A stretch of DNA of 64,000 bases, from positions 1,364,001-1,428,000 of the forward strand of contig NZ_RBXT01000001.1 of NCBI RefSeq assembly GCF_003635045.1. The letters run 5' to 3'. This stretch comes from Terracoccus luteus. GTDB lineage: Bacteria; Actinomycetota; Actinomycetes; Actinomycetales; Dermatophilaceae. The translations under genes and the position numbers were made by a program. This document shows positions 15,859 to 25,024 of this stretch, piece after piece; the stretch's first letter is position 1, and each line of letters starts with the position of its first letter. The notes beneath the pieces were generated by a model. It saw only the letters and a program-made list of their open reading frames with translations. It had not been told where the DNA came from and made no database searches.

Positions 15859-16866
15859 TCAGGGACCGTCGACCAGCCGGGCCCGGTGCTCGACGACGGG
15901 GAATGCCTTGGCAGCGCACGAGCCCGGGCGCACCGGCCCCGACGCCACGCGCTCGATGTGCACGAGCCAGCGGCGGCCGTCGGCGTGCACCACCTCGACC
16001 GCACCGGTGGCGACCCCGTCGGTGTCCCGGCCGATGCCGGCGGATGCCGGTCGCGTCGTGAACGCGGAGAGTGACGTCTCGTCCGTCAGGCCCCGGACGA
16101 ACGACTCCGCGCACGCCTCGGCGGAGGGGATGCCGGAGCGGCCGCGGTCGTGCAGCGGACCGAACAGCGTTGCGGGAGTGTGCCCCCCGGCGCTCGTCGT
16201 CAGCAGCTCGGCGGTGCTGGCGTCGTCGAGACGCGCGTAGTTCTGGCCCCACGGCAGCAGCACGGCGGTGGGTGAGAACCGGTGGCCACCGGTGTGCGAG
16301 ACCTCCCACACGCGGTCGGGGGCGAGGGCGTGGGCGGCAGCCGCCAGCGGTCGACCGCGGACCGCGCAGCACACGTCACGGCGACCGTTGGTGCAGACGA
16401 GCAGGGCGGGCGGCGCCGTCACAGAGCCCGGCAGCGACGCGGCGACGGCTCGGCGGTCACCGGCCGCCAGTGCGTGCCAGTCGAGGCCGACGAGGTCGCC
16501 CGCGCGGCCGAGCTCGGCCAGCAGCAGCCACGCCTCGGCGGGGCGCTCACCGCCGGTCCACGCGACGAGCACCTGGCGCGGGTGCGGCTGGTCGGGGTGT
16601 CCGCTGGGGCGGCGCATGAGCATGAACCGCCCACCGAGACGGGTGCACCGGGTCTCGAGGTCGCCGCCGAGCGCCGGGTCGAGGTGGCTCTGGCGCGCGG
16701 CCACCCGCCCCCACGGCCCGTTCTGCTCGAGCACGACGAAGAACCGCGCCGGGGCGGCCGTGCCGAAGGCGCTCGTGCCGTCGAGGTCCGACAGCACCGA
16801 GCAGGCGTCGGCAGCCGACCGCCCGTGGCCCGCGGTGGCGGGGTGCTGCCCCGGCAGGGTCGTCAC
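15859..16866 (-). CDS. Sucrase/ferredoxin-like family protein
   Basis: A 335-residue protein of the Suc_Fer-like family with a thioredoxin-like ferredoxin fold. The C-terminal domain has CTNGRRDVCCAVRGRPLA and HTGGHRFSPTAVLLP, giving the cysteines and histidine expected to hold an iron-sulfur cluster. The N-terminal half begins CSVLSDLDGTSAFGTA. Its redox partner is unknown. Translation starts at GTG 16866 within the parC stop (GTGA overlap), so it is co-transcribed with parC. Confidence 0.82.
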   Translation of the reverse strand: MTTLPGQHPATAGHGRSAADACSVLSDLDGTSAFGTAAPARFFVVLEQNGPWGRVAARQSHLDPALGGDLETRCTRLGGRFMLMRRPSGHPDQPHPRQVLVAWTGGERPAEAWLLLAELGRAGDLVGLDWHALAAGDRRAVAASLPGSVTAPPALLVCTNGRRDVCCAVRGRPLAAAAHALAPDRVWEVSHTGGHRFSPTAVLLPWGQNYARLDDASTAELLTTSAGGHTPATLFGPLHDRGRSGIPSAEACAESFVRGLTDETSLSAFTTRPASAGIGRDTDGVATGAVEVVHADGRRWLVHIERVASGPVRPGSCAAKAFPVVEHRARLVDGP

Positions 16867-19400
16867 TCGGTCGCCGGCCCCGCCCCGTCGGCATCCGCAT
16901 CGGGCGCGTCCGCCGCGAGCGGACCGGCCCCGCCCGGGGAGTCGCGCGAAGAGTCGGCCGGAACCCCGGCGACGGCGGCGATGACGGCGGTGCCGGGCAC
17001 ACCCGACCCGTCGCGTCGCCCGTCGGCGTCCGGCAGGGGGACGGCCACCCCGTTGGCGGCCGAGGCGCGCACCGGGGTGTTGCCGGCGAAGGCGAGCACG
17101 AGGGTGTCCTCGCCCTTGAGGAAGCGGTGGCAGCGGACGCCGCCGGTGGCCCGGCCCTTGGGCGGGTACTCGGTGAAGGGCGTCACCTTGAGGGCGCCGG
17201 CCTCCGTGCCGGGCAGCGCCGCGCTCGTGCCGGACGAGGTGACCACGACGGCCTCGCGAGCCGGGTCGACCACCCCGAACCACACGGCCGTCGCACCGGG
17301 GGAGAGCTTGACGCCGGCCATGCCGCCCGCGGCCCGCCCCTGCGGGCGCACGCCACCCGCGGGGAAGTGCAGCAGCTGCGCGTCGCTCGTGATGAAGACG
17401 AGGTCGACGTCGGCACGGTCGGCCACCGCGGCGCCGACGACGCGGTCGCCGGGACGCAGCCCGATGACGTCCCACTCACCGCCCTTGGGCGCGTCGGGGG
17501 TGACCCGCTTGACGACACCGGCGGCGGTGCCCAGCGCGACGACGGGGGCCAGCTCGCCGACGGGCACGATGGTGACCGGCTGCTCGCCCTTGGCGAGGTC
17601 GACGTACGCAGCGAGCGGCGCCCCGCCCGAGAGGCTGGGGGCGCCGTTGGTCGGGGGCAGGGTGGGCAGGTCCAGGGCCGAGAGCCGCACCATGCGCCCC
17701 GCCGAGGTGATGAGGCCGAACTCGCCGCGGGCGGTCGTGGCGACCGACCCGACGACGGCGTCGTGCCTGCTGCGCCCGCCCTCGGTCGGCACCGGGTCGG
17801 CGCTCGCGGTGCGAGCCAGCAGCCCGGTCGAGCTGAGCAGCACCCGGCACGGGTCGTCGGCCACCTCGAGCGGGGTCGCACCGGCCGACGCGGCGGCGCC
17901 GGTGCCCTCGAGCAGCACGGTGCGGCGGGGGGTGCCGTGGGCCTTGGCGACCTCCGCGAGCTCGGTCGAGACGAGGCGGCTGAGCAGCTTCTCGCTGTCG
18001 AGCAGGGCGCGCAGCTGCTCGATGTCGCGCTCGAGGTCGGCCTTCTCGGACTCGAGCTCGATGAGGGAGAACTTCGTCAGGCGGCGCAGCTGCAGCTCGA
18101 GGATGTAGTTCGCCTGCACCTCGCTCAGCTCGAAGACCTCGATGAGGCGGGCGCGGGCGGTGGCGGTGTCGTCGCTGCCGCGGATGAGCTGGATGACCTC
18201 GTCGATGTCGAGGATCGCGACGAGCAGGCCCTCGACGAGGTGCAGTCGCTCCTCGCGCTTGGCCAGGCGGTGCGCCGTGCGGCGGCGCACGACGTCGGTG
18301 CGGAAGTCGACGAAGACCTGGAGCAGCTCCTTCAGGCCCATGGTCCGCGGCTGCCCGTCGACGAGGGCGACGTTGTTGATGCCGAAGTTCTCCTCCATCG
18401 GCGTGAGCCGGTAGAGCTGCTCGAGCACCGCCTCGGGGTTGAACCCGTTCTTGACCTCGATGACGAGCTGCAGCCCGTTCTGGCGGTCGGAGAGGTCCTT
18501 GAGGTCGGCGATCCCCTGCAGCTTCTTCGCCTGCACGAGGTCCTTGACCTTCTCGATGACCTTCTCGGCCCCGACGAGGTAGGGCAGCTCGGTGACGACG
18601 ATCCCCTTGCGCCGCGGCGAGACCGACTCGATGCGCACCGTCGCGCGGGTGCGGAAGCTGCCGCGGCCGGTGAGGTAGGCGTCGCGGATGCCGTCGAGCC
18701 CGACGATGCGACCGCCGCACGGCAGGTCGGGGCCGGGCACGAACTTCATGAGGTCCTCGAGCGAGCACGAGGGGTTGGTGATGAGGTGCCGGGCCGCGCC
18801 GATGACCTCGACGAGATTGTGCGGCGCCATGTTCGTGGCCATGCCGACGGCGATGCCGGCGGCGCCGTTGACGAGCAGGTTCGGGTACGCCGCCGGCAGC
18901 ACGGCGGGCTGGTACTGCGTGTCGTCGTAGTTCGGGACGAAGTCGACGGTGTCCTCGTCGAGGCTGCCGACCATGAGCAGCGCGGCCGAGGCCATGCGTG
19001 CCTCGGTGTAGCGGGCGGCGGCCGGTCCGTCGTCGAGGGAGCCGAAGTTGCCGTGCCCGTCGATGAGCGGCAGCCGCAGCGTGAACGGCTGCGCCATGCG
19101 CACGAGGGCGTCGTAGATGGCCGTGTCGCCGTGCGGGTGGTACTTGCCCATCACCTCGCCGACGACGCGCTGGCTCTTGACATGGCCCCGGTCGGGGCGC
19201 AGGCCCAGCTCGTTGGCGCCGTAGAGGATGCGTCGCTGCACCGGCTTGAGCCCGTCCCGCGCGTCGGGCAGCGCGCGGCTGTAGATGACGCTGTACGAGT
19301 ACTCGAGGAAGGCGTTGCTCATCTCCTCCTCGACGTCGATCCCGACGATCTTCTCCTCGAAGTCCTCGGGAGGAGGTGGGGTGGTCGTTCGTCGGGCCAT
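16863..19400 (-). CDS. parC: Type IIA topoisomerase subunit A (topoisomerase IV, ParC-type)
   Basis: An 845-residue GyrA/ParC subunit. It contains the winged-helix domain, the quinolone-resistance region (KYHPHGDTAIYDALVRMAQ, about 87-104) and the catalytic tyrosine in AARYTEARM (Y131). A coiled-coil linker (ANYILELQLRRLTKFSLIELESEK) follows, then a beta-propeller C-terminal domain with weak repeats. No GyrA-box QRRGGKG is seen, which fits a ParC-type decatenase rather than a supercoiling gyrase. It is the partner of parE at 7206 and faces it across the MoxR cluster. Confidence 0.92.
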   Translation of the reverse strand: MARRTTTPPPPEDFEEKIVGIDVEEEMSNAFLEYSYSVIYSRALPDARDGLKPVQRRILYGANELGLRPDRGHVKSQRVVGEVMGKYHPHGDTAIYDALVRMAQPFTLRLPLIDGHGNFGSLDDGPAAARYTEARMASAALLMVGSLDEDTVDFVPNYDDTQYQPAVLPAAYPNLLVNGAAGIAVGMATNMAPHNLVEVIGAARHLITNPSCSLEDLMKFVPGPDLPCGGRIVGLDGIRDAYLTGRGSFRTRATVRIESVSPRRKGIVVTELPYLVGAEKVIEKVKDLVQAKKLQGIADLKDLSDRQNGLQLVIEVKNGFNPEAVLEQLYRLTPMEENFGINNVALVDGQPRTMGLKELLQVFVDFRTDVVRRRTAHRLAKREERLHLVEGLLVAILDIDEVIQLIRGSDDTATARARLIEVFELSEVQANYILELQLRRLTKFSLIELESEKADLERDIEQLRALLDSEKLLSRLVSTELAEVAKAHGTPRRTVLLEGTGAAASAGATPLEVADDPCRVLLSSTGLLARTASADPVPTEGGRSRHDAVVGSVATTARGEFGLITSAGRMVRLSALDLPTLPPTNGAPSLSGGAPLAAYVDLAKGEQPVTIVPVGELAPVVALGTAAGVVKRVTPDAPKGGEWDVIGLRPGDRVVGAAVADRADVDLVFITSDAQLLHFPAGGVRPQGRAAGGMAGVKLSPGATAVWFGVVDPAREAVVVTSSGTSAALPGTEAGALKVTPFTEYPPKGRATGGVRCHRFLKGEDTLVLAFAGNTPVRASAANGVAVPLPDADGRRDGSGVPGTAVIAAVAGVPADSSRDSPGGAGPLAADAPDADADGAGPATE

Positions 19401-19491
19401 GCCGCGTGAGGCTCCTCGCGTGTGTCCTGCAGGTCAGGCTGGTCGGTCGGGTCGGTCACCCGCGCACGGGTGTCCGACGTCCCATCCTCCC

Positions 19492-20121
19492 CTAGCCCTC
19501 CACGGGGCCGGGCCGAGGCACGCCGAAGCGCCCCCAGTGGCCGACCTCGCCGGCGTCGCGGCGGTGCCGCCGCAGGCTCGGGCTCTTCGGGCCGGGCAGG
19601 GCGTACCCGACCGCGACGACCCCGACGACCCGCCGGTCGGCCGGGATGGCGAACGCCTCGTGCACGGCGTCCTGCCGCGTGGCCGGCACCCCGAAGAAGA
19701 GGCTGCCGAGGCCCTCGTCGGTGGCGGTCAGCAGCATGAGCAGGGCCGCCATGCCCGTGTCGACGTCCCAGTAGGGCACCGGCCACCGACTCTCGTCGCG
19801 GTCGGCCCACCCCTTGTCCGCAGCGGCGTAGCGCTCGAGGTAGGCCTGCTTGTCCGACAGGCACAGCACGAGCAGGGGCGCCGACCGGATGCCGGTGAGC
19901 CAGGCGTCGGGGGCCACCCCCTCCTCGGCGGTGGCCGACCAGAACGCGTCGCGCTCGGCCGCCTCGCGCAGCACGACGAAGTCCCAGCCCTGGCTGAACC
20001 CCGCGCTGGGCGCCCGGACCGCGTTCTCGAGCAACCGCTGCACGACGTCGTCGGGCACCGGCCGGTCGGGGTCGTACCGTCGCACCATGCGCCGCCGGCG
20101 CACCACCTCGCTGAACTCCAT
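19492..20121 (-). CDS. Nitroreductase family oxidoreductase
   Basis: A 209-residue FMN-dependent nitroreductase fold: MEFSEVVRRRRMVRRYDPDRPVP is the N-terminal FMN phosphate-binding segment, APSAGFSQGWDFVVL binds flavin and dimerises, and GLGSLFFGVPATRQDAVHEAF ... VVGVVAVGYALP is the C-terminal half. The open frame continues further upstream, but ATG 20121 matches the family start. Divergent from the Pat-like gene. Substrate unknown. Confidence 0.88.
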   Translation of the reverse strand: MEFSEVVRRRRMVRRYDPDRPVPDDVVQRLLENAVRAPSAGFSQGWDFVVLREAAERDAFWSATAEEGVAPDAWLTGIRSAPLLVLCLSDKQAYLERYAAADKGWADRDESRWPVPYWDVDTGMAALLMLLTATDEGLGSLFFGVPATRQDAVHEAFAIPADRRVVGVVAVGYALPGPKSPSLRRHRRDAGEVGHWGRFGVPRPGPVEG

Positions 20122-20239
20122 GGCGCCACCCTGCCACCCGCCGCCGACGCCGCCCGGCTGCACCCACGACGTCACGCGGGGTCGTGTCGGGGTCGCCGCG
20201 AGGCGGCCACGGCCACAGCGCGACGTCAGCACGACGTGA

Positions 20240-20254
20240 CACGATGGGCCCATG
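20240..20254 (+). promoter_or_regulatory. Leaderless -10 element of the Pat-like gene
   Basis: CACGAT (20240-20245) is followed by 6 nt and then the ATG at 20252, with no Shine-Dalgarno sequence, so transcription should start at or next to the start codon. Confidence 0.5.
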
Positions 20255-22999
20255 GCGGACGGCACGACGGCATCCGGTGAGGCGCCGAGCCCGCGCGCCG
20301 TCGACCCGGACCTGCTCGACGAGACCCAGCCCATGGAGGTGGTCTCCGCGCGTGAGAGCGGCGGGCCCGTCGAGTGGGAGGCCGACGTCGTGCTCAAGGA
20401 CGGCTCGGTCGCCCACGTCCGGCCGATCGCCCCGGCCGACGCCGACGGCATTCGTGCCTTCCACGCGCATCAGTCGGCCGAGTCGATCTACCTGCGCTTC
20501 TTCGCCCCCATCCGCGAGCTGAGCGCACGCGACATCCACCGCTTCACCCATGTCGACCACCACGACCGGGTCGCCCTCGTCGCCACCCTCAACGGCGACA
20601 TCATCGGCATCGGCCGCTTCGACCGCATCGACCGGTCGTCGGCCGAGGTCGCCTTCAACATCTCCGACCGCTTCCAGGGCAAGGGGATCGGCTCGGTCAT
20701 GCTCGAGCACCTTGCCGCCATCGCCCAGGAGGTCGGCATCACGCGCTTCACCGCGGAGGTGCTGCCGCAGAACCGCAAGATGATCACGGTCTTCAAGGAG
20801 GCCGGCTACGAGGTGTCCTCGCGCATCGAGGACGGCGTCATCGAGGTCGCCTTCGACATCCTGCCGACCGAGCAGAGCAAGGCGGTGCAGCTCGCCCGCG
20901 AGCACCGCGCCGAGGCCCGCAGCGTCAGCACCATCCTCTTCCCCGAGACGGTCGCGGTCGTCGGGGCGAGCCGGCGCGACGACTCGATCGGCGCCCTCGT
21001 CATGCGCAACATCCTCGGGGCGGGTTTCGCGGGGCGGCTCTACGCCATCCACCCCGAGGCCGACCAGATCCAGGGCGTGCCGGCCTACCCGTCGGTGCTC
21101 GACGTGCCGGGGCAGGTCGACCTCGCCGTCGTCGTCGTGCCACCGAAGCAGGCGCTCGCGGTCGTGCGCGAGTGCGGCCAGGCCGGGGTGCGGGCCCTGC
21201 TCGTGCTCTCCAGCGGGTTCGCCGAGGCGGGGGAGGAGGGCGTCAAGCTGCAGGACAAGCTGCGTCGCCGGGCCCGCCGCGCCGGCATGCGGGTCGTGGG
21301 GCCGAACAGCTTCGGCCTCATCAACAACGACCCCGCGGTGCGCCTCAACGCCACGATCGCGCAGGTCATCCCGGATGCCGGGCGGCTCGGCCTGTTCGCC
21401 CAGAGCGGCGCGCTCGGCATCGCCGTCCTCGCGTCCGCGGCGCGCCGAGGCCTCGGGATCTCCGTCTTCGCGTCGGCGGGCAACCGGGTAGACGTGTCGG
21501 GCAACGACCTCATGCAGTACTGGATCGACGACCCCGAGACCGACACGGTCGGGCTCTACCTCGAGTCGATGGGCAACCCCCGCAAGTTCTCGCGCATCGC
21601 CCGCCACCTCGCCACCGTCAAGCCGGTCGTCGTCGTCTCGTCGGGCGTCTCGAGCTTCGCCGCCCCGCCCGGGCACCGCACCCGCACGACGAACGTGCCG
21701 CCCCAGGCCTTCGACGCGCTGCTGCGGCAGGCGGGTGTCATCCGGGTCGAGAACATCCACCAGCTCTTCGACGTCGCCCAGCTCACCCTGCACCAGCCGG
21801 TGCCGCGCGGTGACCGGGTCGCCATCGTCGGCAACTCCGACGCCCTCGGCGCGCTCAGCGCCGGCGCCTGCCTCAGCTGGGGGCTGCGCGTGACCCACGG
21901 CCCGGTGTCGCTGCTGCCGCAGGCGCCGGCGGCCGAGTTCGCCGCGGCGCTCGACGCCGCCTTCGCCGACCCCGAGGTCGATAGCGTCGTCGCCGCCTTC
22001 ATCCCCCCGCTCGTCACGAGTGTCAGCGACGTCCGCAGTGCGATGACGACGGTCGTGTCGAAGTACGAGAAGCCTTGTGTCGCGACCTTCCTCGGCGTCC
22101 GCGGTGTCGACGGGGGGCTCGACTACGTCCAGGCCGACGGGGTGTCGCGGTCGGTGCCGGCCTACGCGACGCCGGAGGACGGCATCCGGGCCCTCAACGC
22201 GGTGACGCGGTACGGGCAGTGGCGGGCCCGCGACCGGGGCACGACGGTCTCGCCCGTCGGCATCGACCGCGCGGCGGCCGAGACCCTCATCGCGCGGGTG
22301 CTCAACGCGAGCCCCGAAGGGCGGTCGCTCGACGCCGACGAGACCGCCGAGCTGCTCGCGGCCTACGGCATGCGCCTGTGGCCGGCGGTCGTCGTCGACG
22401 ACGTCGAGGCTGCGGTCGAGGCGGCCGACGCCCTCACCTACCCCGTCATCCTCAAGTCGACGTCACCGATCGTGCGCCACCAGCCGGGCATCGCGGGCCT
22501 GCGCAGCGACCTCGTCGACGCAGAGTCGGTGCGCGACGCCTTCGCCTCCCTGACGCAGCGGCTCGGCCCGCTGGCGGCCGACCGGTTCGTCGTGCAGCGC
22601 ATGGCGGTGCCCGGGGTCTCGTGCGTGCTGCGGGCGACGGAGGACCCGCTCTTCGGCCCCGTCGTCAGCTTCTCGGTGGCCGGGCCGCCGACCGACCTGC
22701 TCGGCGACGTCGCCCACCGCGTGCCGCCGCTGACCGATGTCGACGTCACCGACCTCATCGACGGCGTCAAGGCGGCCCCGCTGCTCACCGGCCACCGCGG
22801 GTCGGCGCCCGTGCACCGGGCGGCGCTCGCCGACCTCGTCGCCCGGCTGTCGGTGCTCGCCGACGACCACCCCGAGCTCGCCTCGGTCGAGCTCAACCCG
22901 GTCAACGCGTGGACCGGTGGCGTCGACCTGCTCGGCGCCGACGTCGTCGTGCGTCCCGCCCTCGTGCGCAAGGACCCGGGCCGCCGCAAGATGGGCTGA
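20252..22999 (+). CDS. GNAT acetyltransferase fused to an acyl-CoA synthetase-like (ADP-forming) module, Pat-like
   Basis: A 915-residue multidomain protein. An N-terminal GNAT domain (about 50-200; SDRFQGKGIGSVMLEHLAAIAQE is the acetyl-CoA pyrophosphate loop) is followed by a CoA-binding Rossmann domain (about 230 onward; ETVAVVGASRRDDSIG), a succinyl-CoA-ligase-like domain, and an ATP-grasp domain (about 690-915; YPVILKSTSPIVRHQPG ... VELNPVNAW). In Actinobacteria this layout is found in protein lysine acetyltransferases that modify acyl-CoA synthetases. The catalytic His expected for a functional NDP-forming synthetase is not obvious, so the synthetase part may be only a sensor. Confidence 0.85.
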   Translation: MADGTTASGEAPSPRAVDPDLLDETQPMEVVSARESGGPVEWEADVVLKDGSVAHVRPIAPADADGIRAFHAHQSAESIYLRFFAPIRELSARDIHRFTHVDHHDRVALVATLNGDIIGIGRFDRIDRSSAEVAFNISDRFQGKGIGSVMLEHLAAIAQEVGITRFTAEVLPQNRKMITVFKEAGYEVSSRIEDGVIEVAFDILPTEQSKAVQLAREHRAEARSVSTILFPETVAVVGASRRDDSIGALVMRNILGAGFAGRLYAIHPEADQIQGVPAYPSVLDVPGQVDLAVVVVPPKQALAVVRECGQAGVRALLVLSSGFAEAGEEGVKLQDKLRRRARRAGMRVVGPNSFGLINNDPAVRLNATIAQVIPDAGRLGLFAQSGALGIAVLASAARRGLGISVFASAGNRVDVSGNDLMQYWIDDPETDTVGLYLESMGNPRKFSRIARHLATVKPVVVVSSGVSSFAAPPGHRTRTTNVPPQAFDALLRQAGVIRVENIHQLFDVAQLTLHQPVPRGDRVAIVGNSDALGALSAGACLSWGLRVTHGPVSLLPQAPAAEFAAALDAAFADPEVDSVVAAFIPPLVTSVSDVRSAMTTVVSKYEKPCVATFLGVRGVDGGLDYVQADGVSRSVPAYATPEDGIRALNAVTRYGQWRARDRGTTVSPVGIDRAAAETLIARVLNASPEGRSLDADETAELLAAYGMRLWPAVVVDDVEAAVEAADALTYPVILKSTSPIVRHQPGIAGLRSDLVDAESVRDAFASLTQRLGPLAADRFVVQRMAVPGVSCVLRATEDPLFGPVVSFSVAGPPTDLLGDVAHRVPPLTDVDVTDLIDGVKAAPLLTGHRGSAPVHRAALADLVARLSVLADDHPELASVELNPVNAWTGGVDLLGADVVVRPALVRKDPGRRKMG

Positions 23000-23087
23000 G
23001 CGTCACCCGCCCGGGTGCGCGGGCGGCCGTCCTCAACCGGTCTCGCTCCGGTCGGCGGGCGGGCCCGCAGGTGCAAGGATGGCCCCC

Positions 23088-23681
23088 ATGCGACGTCCCC
23101 CCAGCGGGCAGACCCTGCCCGACGAGCTCACCGCGGCCATCACGAGGGCCGGCTACTACCCGGCGCTCGTCTGCGACGTCGTCGAGTCGGCCCTCGCGGG
23201 CGGTGTGGCTCGCGCGCACCTCGTGCACCAGGAGACGACCTTCGACCAGGACTCCGTGCGCCGGCACGTCACCGTGCTCGTCGTCACCGACCGTCGGCTC
23301 GTCATCGCCCACGCCGACGACCACGCCGAGCCCGGCGAGCAGCTCATGGCGACGGCCACGACCGAGACGGTGCCGCTCGGGGCCGTGCGCGGTGTCATGG
23401 TCACCCACGTCGTGGCCGAGCCCGAGTCGTTCACGCCCGGCACCCACAGCCGCGACATCACCCTGACGCTCGGCTGGGGTGCGGTCAGCCGCATCGACAT
23501 GGTGCCCGCCCAGTGCGGCGACCCCGACTGCACGGCCGACCACGGCTTCGAGGGGACCATCGCCAGCGACGACATCTCCCTGCGGGTCAGCGCCGCCGCC
23601 GACGGTGAGGATGCCGTCGACCGGGCCCTCGAGTTCGCGCGCGTGCTCTCCGCGAGCATCGGCGGCGGCCCGGCCGCGTGA
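23088..23681 (+). CDS. DUF5998 family protein
   Basis: A 197-residue soluble protein (LPDELTAAITRAGYYPALVCDVVESALAG ... GDPDCTADHGFEGTIASDDISLRVS) belonging to the actinobacterial DUF5998 family of unknown function. It usually sits, as here, just before the phosphatase and thymidine kinase. AAGGA at 23075-23079 supports ATG 23088, though ATG 23079 is in frame. The next gene overlaps its stop by 4 bp. Confidence 0.82.
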   Translation: MRRPPSGQTLPDELTAAITRAGYYPALVCDVVESALAGGVARAHLVHQETTFDQDSVRRHVTVLVVTDRRLVIAHADDHAEPGEQLMATATTETVPLGAVRGVMVTHVVAEPESFTPGTHSRDITLTLGWGAVSRIDMVPAQCGDPDCTADHGFEGTIASDDISLRVSAAADGEDAVDRALEFARVLSASIGGGPAA

Positions 23682-24973
23682 CGGCGTCGCCGCGCAAGCC
23701 CCGCAAGCCGCGGGCCGGACGCACCGGTCCGACCACGCCGGCGCCTGCGTCGGGCACCGACCCGACCGTGGCGCCAGCCACGCCGGCGATGTCGGCCACG
23801 ACGGCAGGGGCGCCTGCCCCGCCCGCCGGCCCACCGGCATCCGGGCCCGTCGACTGGCACTCCGCCTCCCTCGCCTCGGTGCTGCCGTCGGTGGCCGACG
23901 CGCTCGGGGTGCGGGCCTTCACGGGGCGCGACCGCTTCGGTCTGCCGCGCACCCGCCGGGCCGTCGTCGTGCTCGTCGACGGCCTGGGGCACGACCTGCT
24001 CGTGCGCCGCAGCGGCCACGCGCCGTTCCTGCGCTCGCACGCCGCGACGACCCACCGGGTCCCGTGCGGCTACCCGAGCACGACCGCGACGTCGATGGGC
24101 ACGTTCGGTACGGGCCTGCCGCCCGGCTCGCACGGGCTCGTCGGCATGCAGGTGCTCGACCCCGACACGGGGCGGCTGCTCAACGAGCTGTCGTGGGAGC
24201 ACGGGCCCGATCCGCTGCTGTGGCAGCCGAACTCGACGGTCTTCGAGGCGGTCGAGGCCTCCGGCGTGCGCGTGACCATGGTGGGCCCCCACTACTTCGA
24301 GGGGTCTGGGCTGACGACGGCCGCGCTGCGCGGGGGCGGCTTCCGGGCCGCGGCGAGCCTCGACGACCGGGTCGACGCCGCGGCCGCCGCGGTGGCCGCC
24401 GACTCCCGCTCGCTCGTCTACCTCTACTGGGGCGAGGTCGACAAGGTCGGCCACGTGCACGGCTGCCAGTCTTGGCAGTGGGGTGACGAGGTCGAGGCGC
24501 TCGACCGCGGGCTGGCCCGGCTCGCGGCGACGGTGCCCGACGACGTGACCATCGTGGTGACGGCCGACCACGGAATGCTCGACGTGCCCTTCCACGACCG
24601 CGTCGACCTCGCGCACGAGCCGGACCTCATGGAGGGCGTGGCCGAGCTCGGGGGAGAGGCGCGCTCGCTCCACCTCTACACGCGCCCCGGAGCGGCGGGC
24701 GACGTCGCGGCCCGGTGGACGTCCGAGCTCGGTGACCGCCTCAGCGTGCTCACCCGCGACGAGGTCGTCGACGGGGGCTGGTTCGGCGCGGTGCGCCCCG
24801 CGGTGACGGAACGCATCGGCGACGTCGTCACCGTCATGCACGGCTCCTTCGCCGTCGTGCACTCGGGCCTCATGCGCCCACAGGTCGTCGGTCTGCTCGG
24901 GCTGCACGGCTCGACGAGCGACGACGAGCTCGCCGTGCCCGTCGTCGTCGTCGCGCCGCGGGCCGGCGCGTGA
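23678..24973 (+). CDS. Alkaline-phosphatase-superfamily protein (nucleotide pyrophosphatase/phosphodiesterase-like)
   Basis: A 431-residue enzyme of the NPP/alkaline phosphatase superfamily. VVVLVDGLGHDLL supplies the first metal-binding aspartate, YPSTTATSMGTFGTG the nucleophilic Thr region, LVYLYWGEVDKVGHVHG and VTADHGMLDVP further metal ligands, and VMHGSFAVVHSGLM / LLGLHGSTSDDELAVP the C-terminal His. There is no signal peptide; a 60-residue Pro/Ala-rich N terminus precedes the domain. The exact substrate (nucleotides or phosphodiesters) is not resolvable. Starts at GTG 23678 in a GTGA overlap. Confidence 0.83.
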   Translation: MTASPRKPRKPRAGRTGPTTPAPASGTDPTVAPATPAMSATTAGAPAPPAGPPASGPVDWHSASLASVLPSVADALGVRAFTGRDRFGLPRTRRAVVVLVDGLGHDLLVRRSGHAPFLRSHAATTHRVPCGYPSTTATSMGTFGTGLPPGSHGLVGMQVLDPDTGRLLNELSWEHGPDPLLWQPNSTVFEAVEASGVRVTMVGPHYFEGSGLTTAALRGGGFRAAASLDDRVDAAAAAVAADSRSLVYLYWGEVDKVGHVHGCQSWQWGDEVEALDRGLARLAATVPDDVTIVVTADHGMLDVPFHDRVDLAHEPDLMEGVAELGGEARSLHLYTRPGAAGDVAARWTSELGDRLSVLTRDEVVDGGWFGAVRPAVTERIGDVVTVMHGSFAVVHSGLMRPQVVGLLGLHGSTSDDELAVPVVVVAPRAGA

Positions 24974-25007
24974 CGCCGGTGCGCAGGGACGGGCGGCCCC
25001 GGACCTC

Positions 25008-25024
25008 TAGGGTGGTCCCTCGTG
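25008..25024 (+). promoter_or_regulatory. Leaderless -10 element of tdk
   Basis: TAGGGT (25008-25013) lies 8 nt before the GTG at 25022. The same TAGGGT-N8-GTG layout precedes dut at 32792, with similar spacer sequences (GGTCCCTC and CGGTCCTC). Confidence 0.6.

Noticed and set aside
17127-19409. 760-residue open frame antisense to parC
   Set aside because: Repetitive Asp/Glu/Arg/Gly/Val content with no family resemblance; parC is certain on the minus strand.
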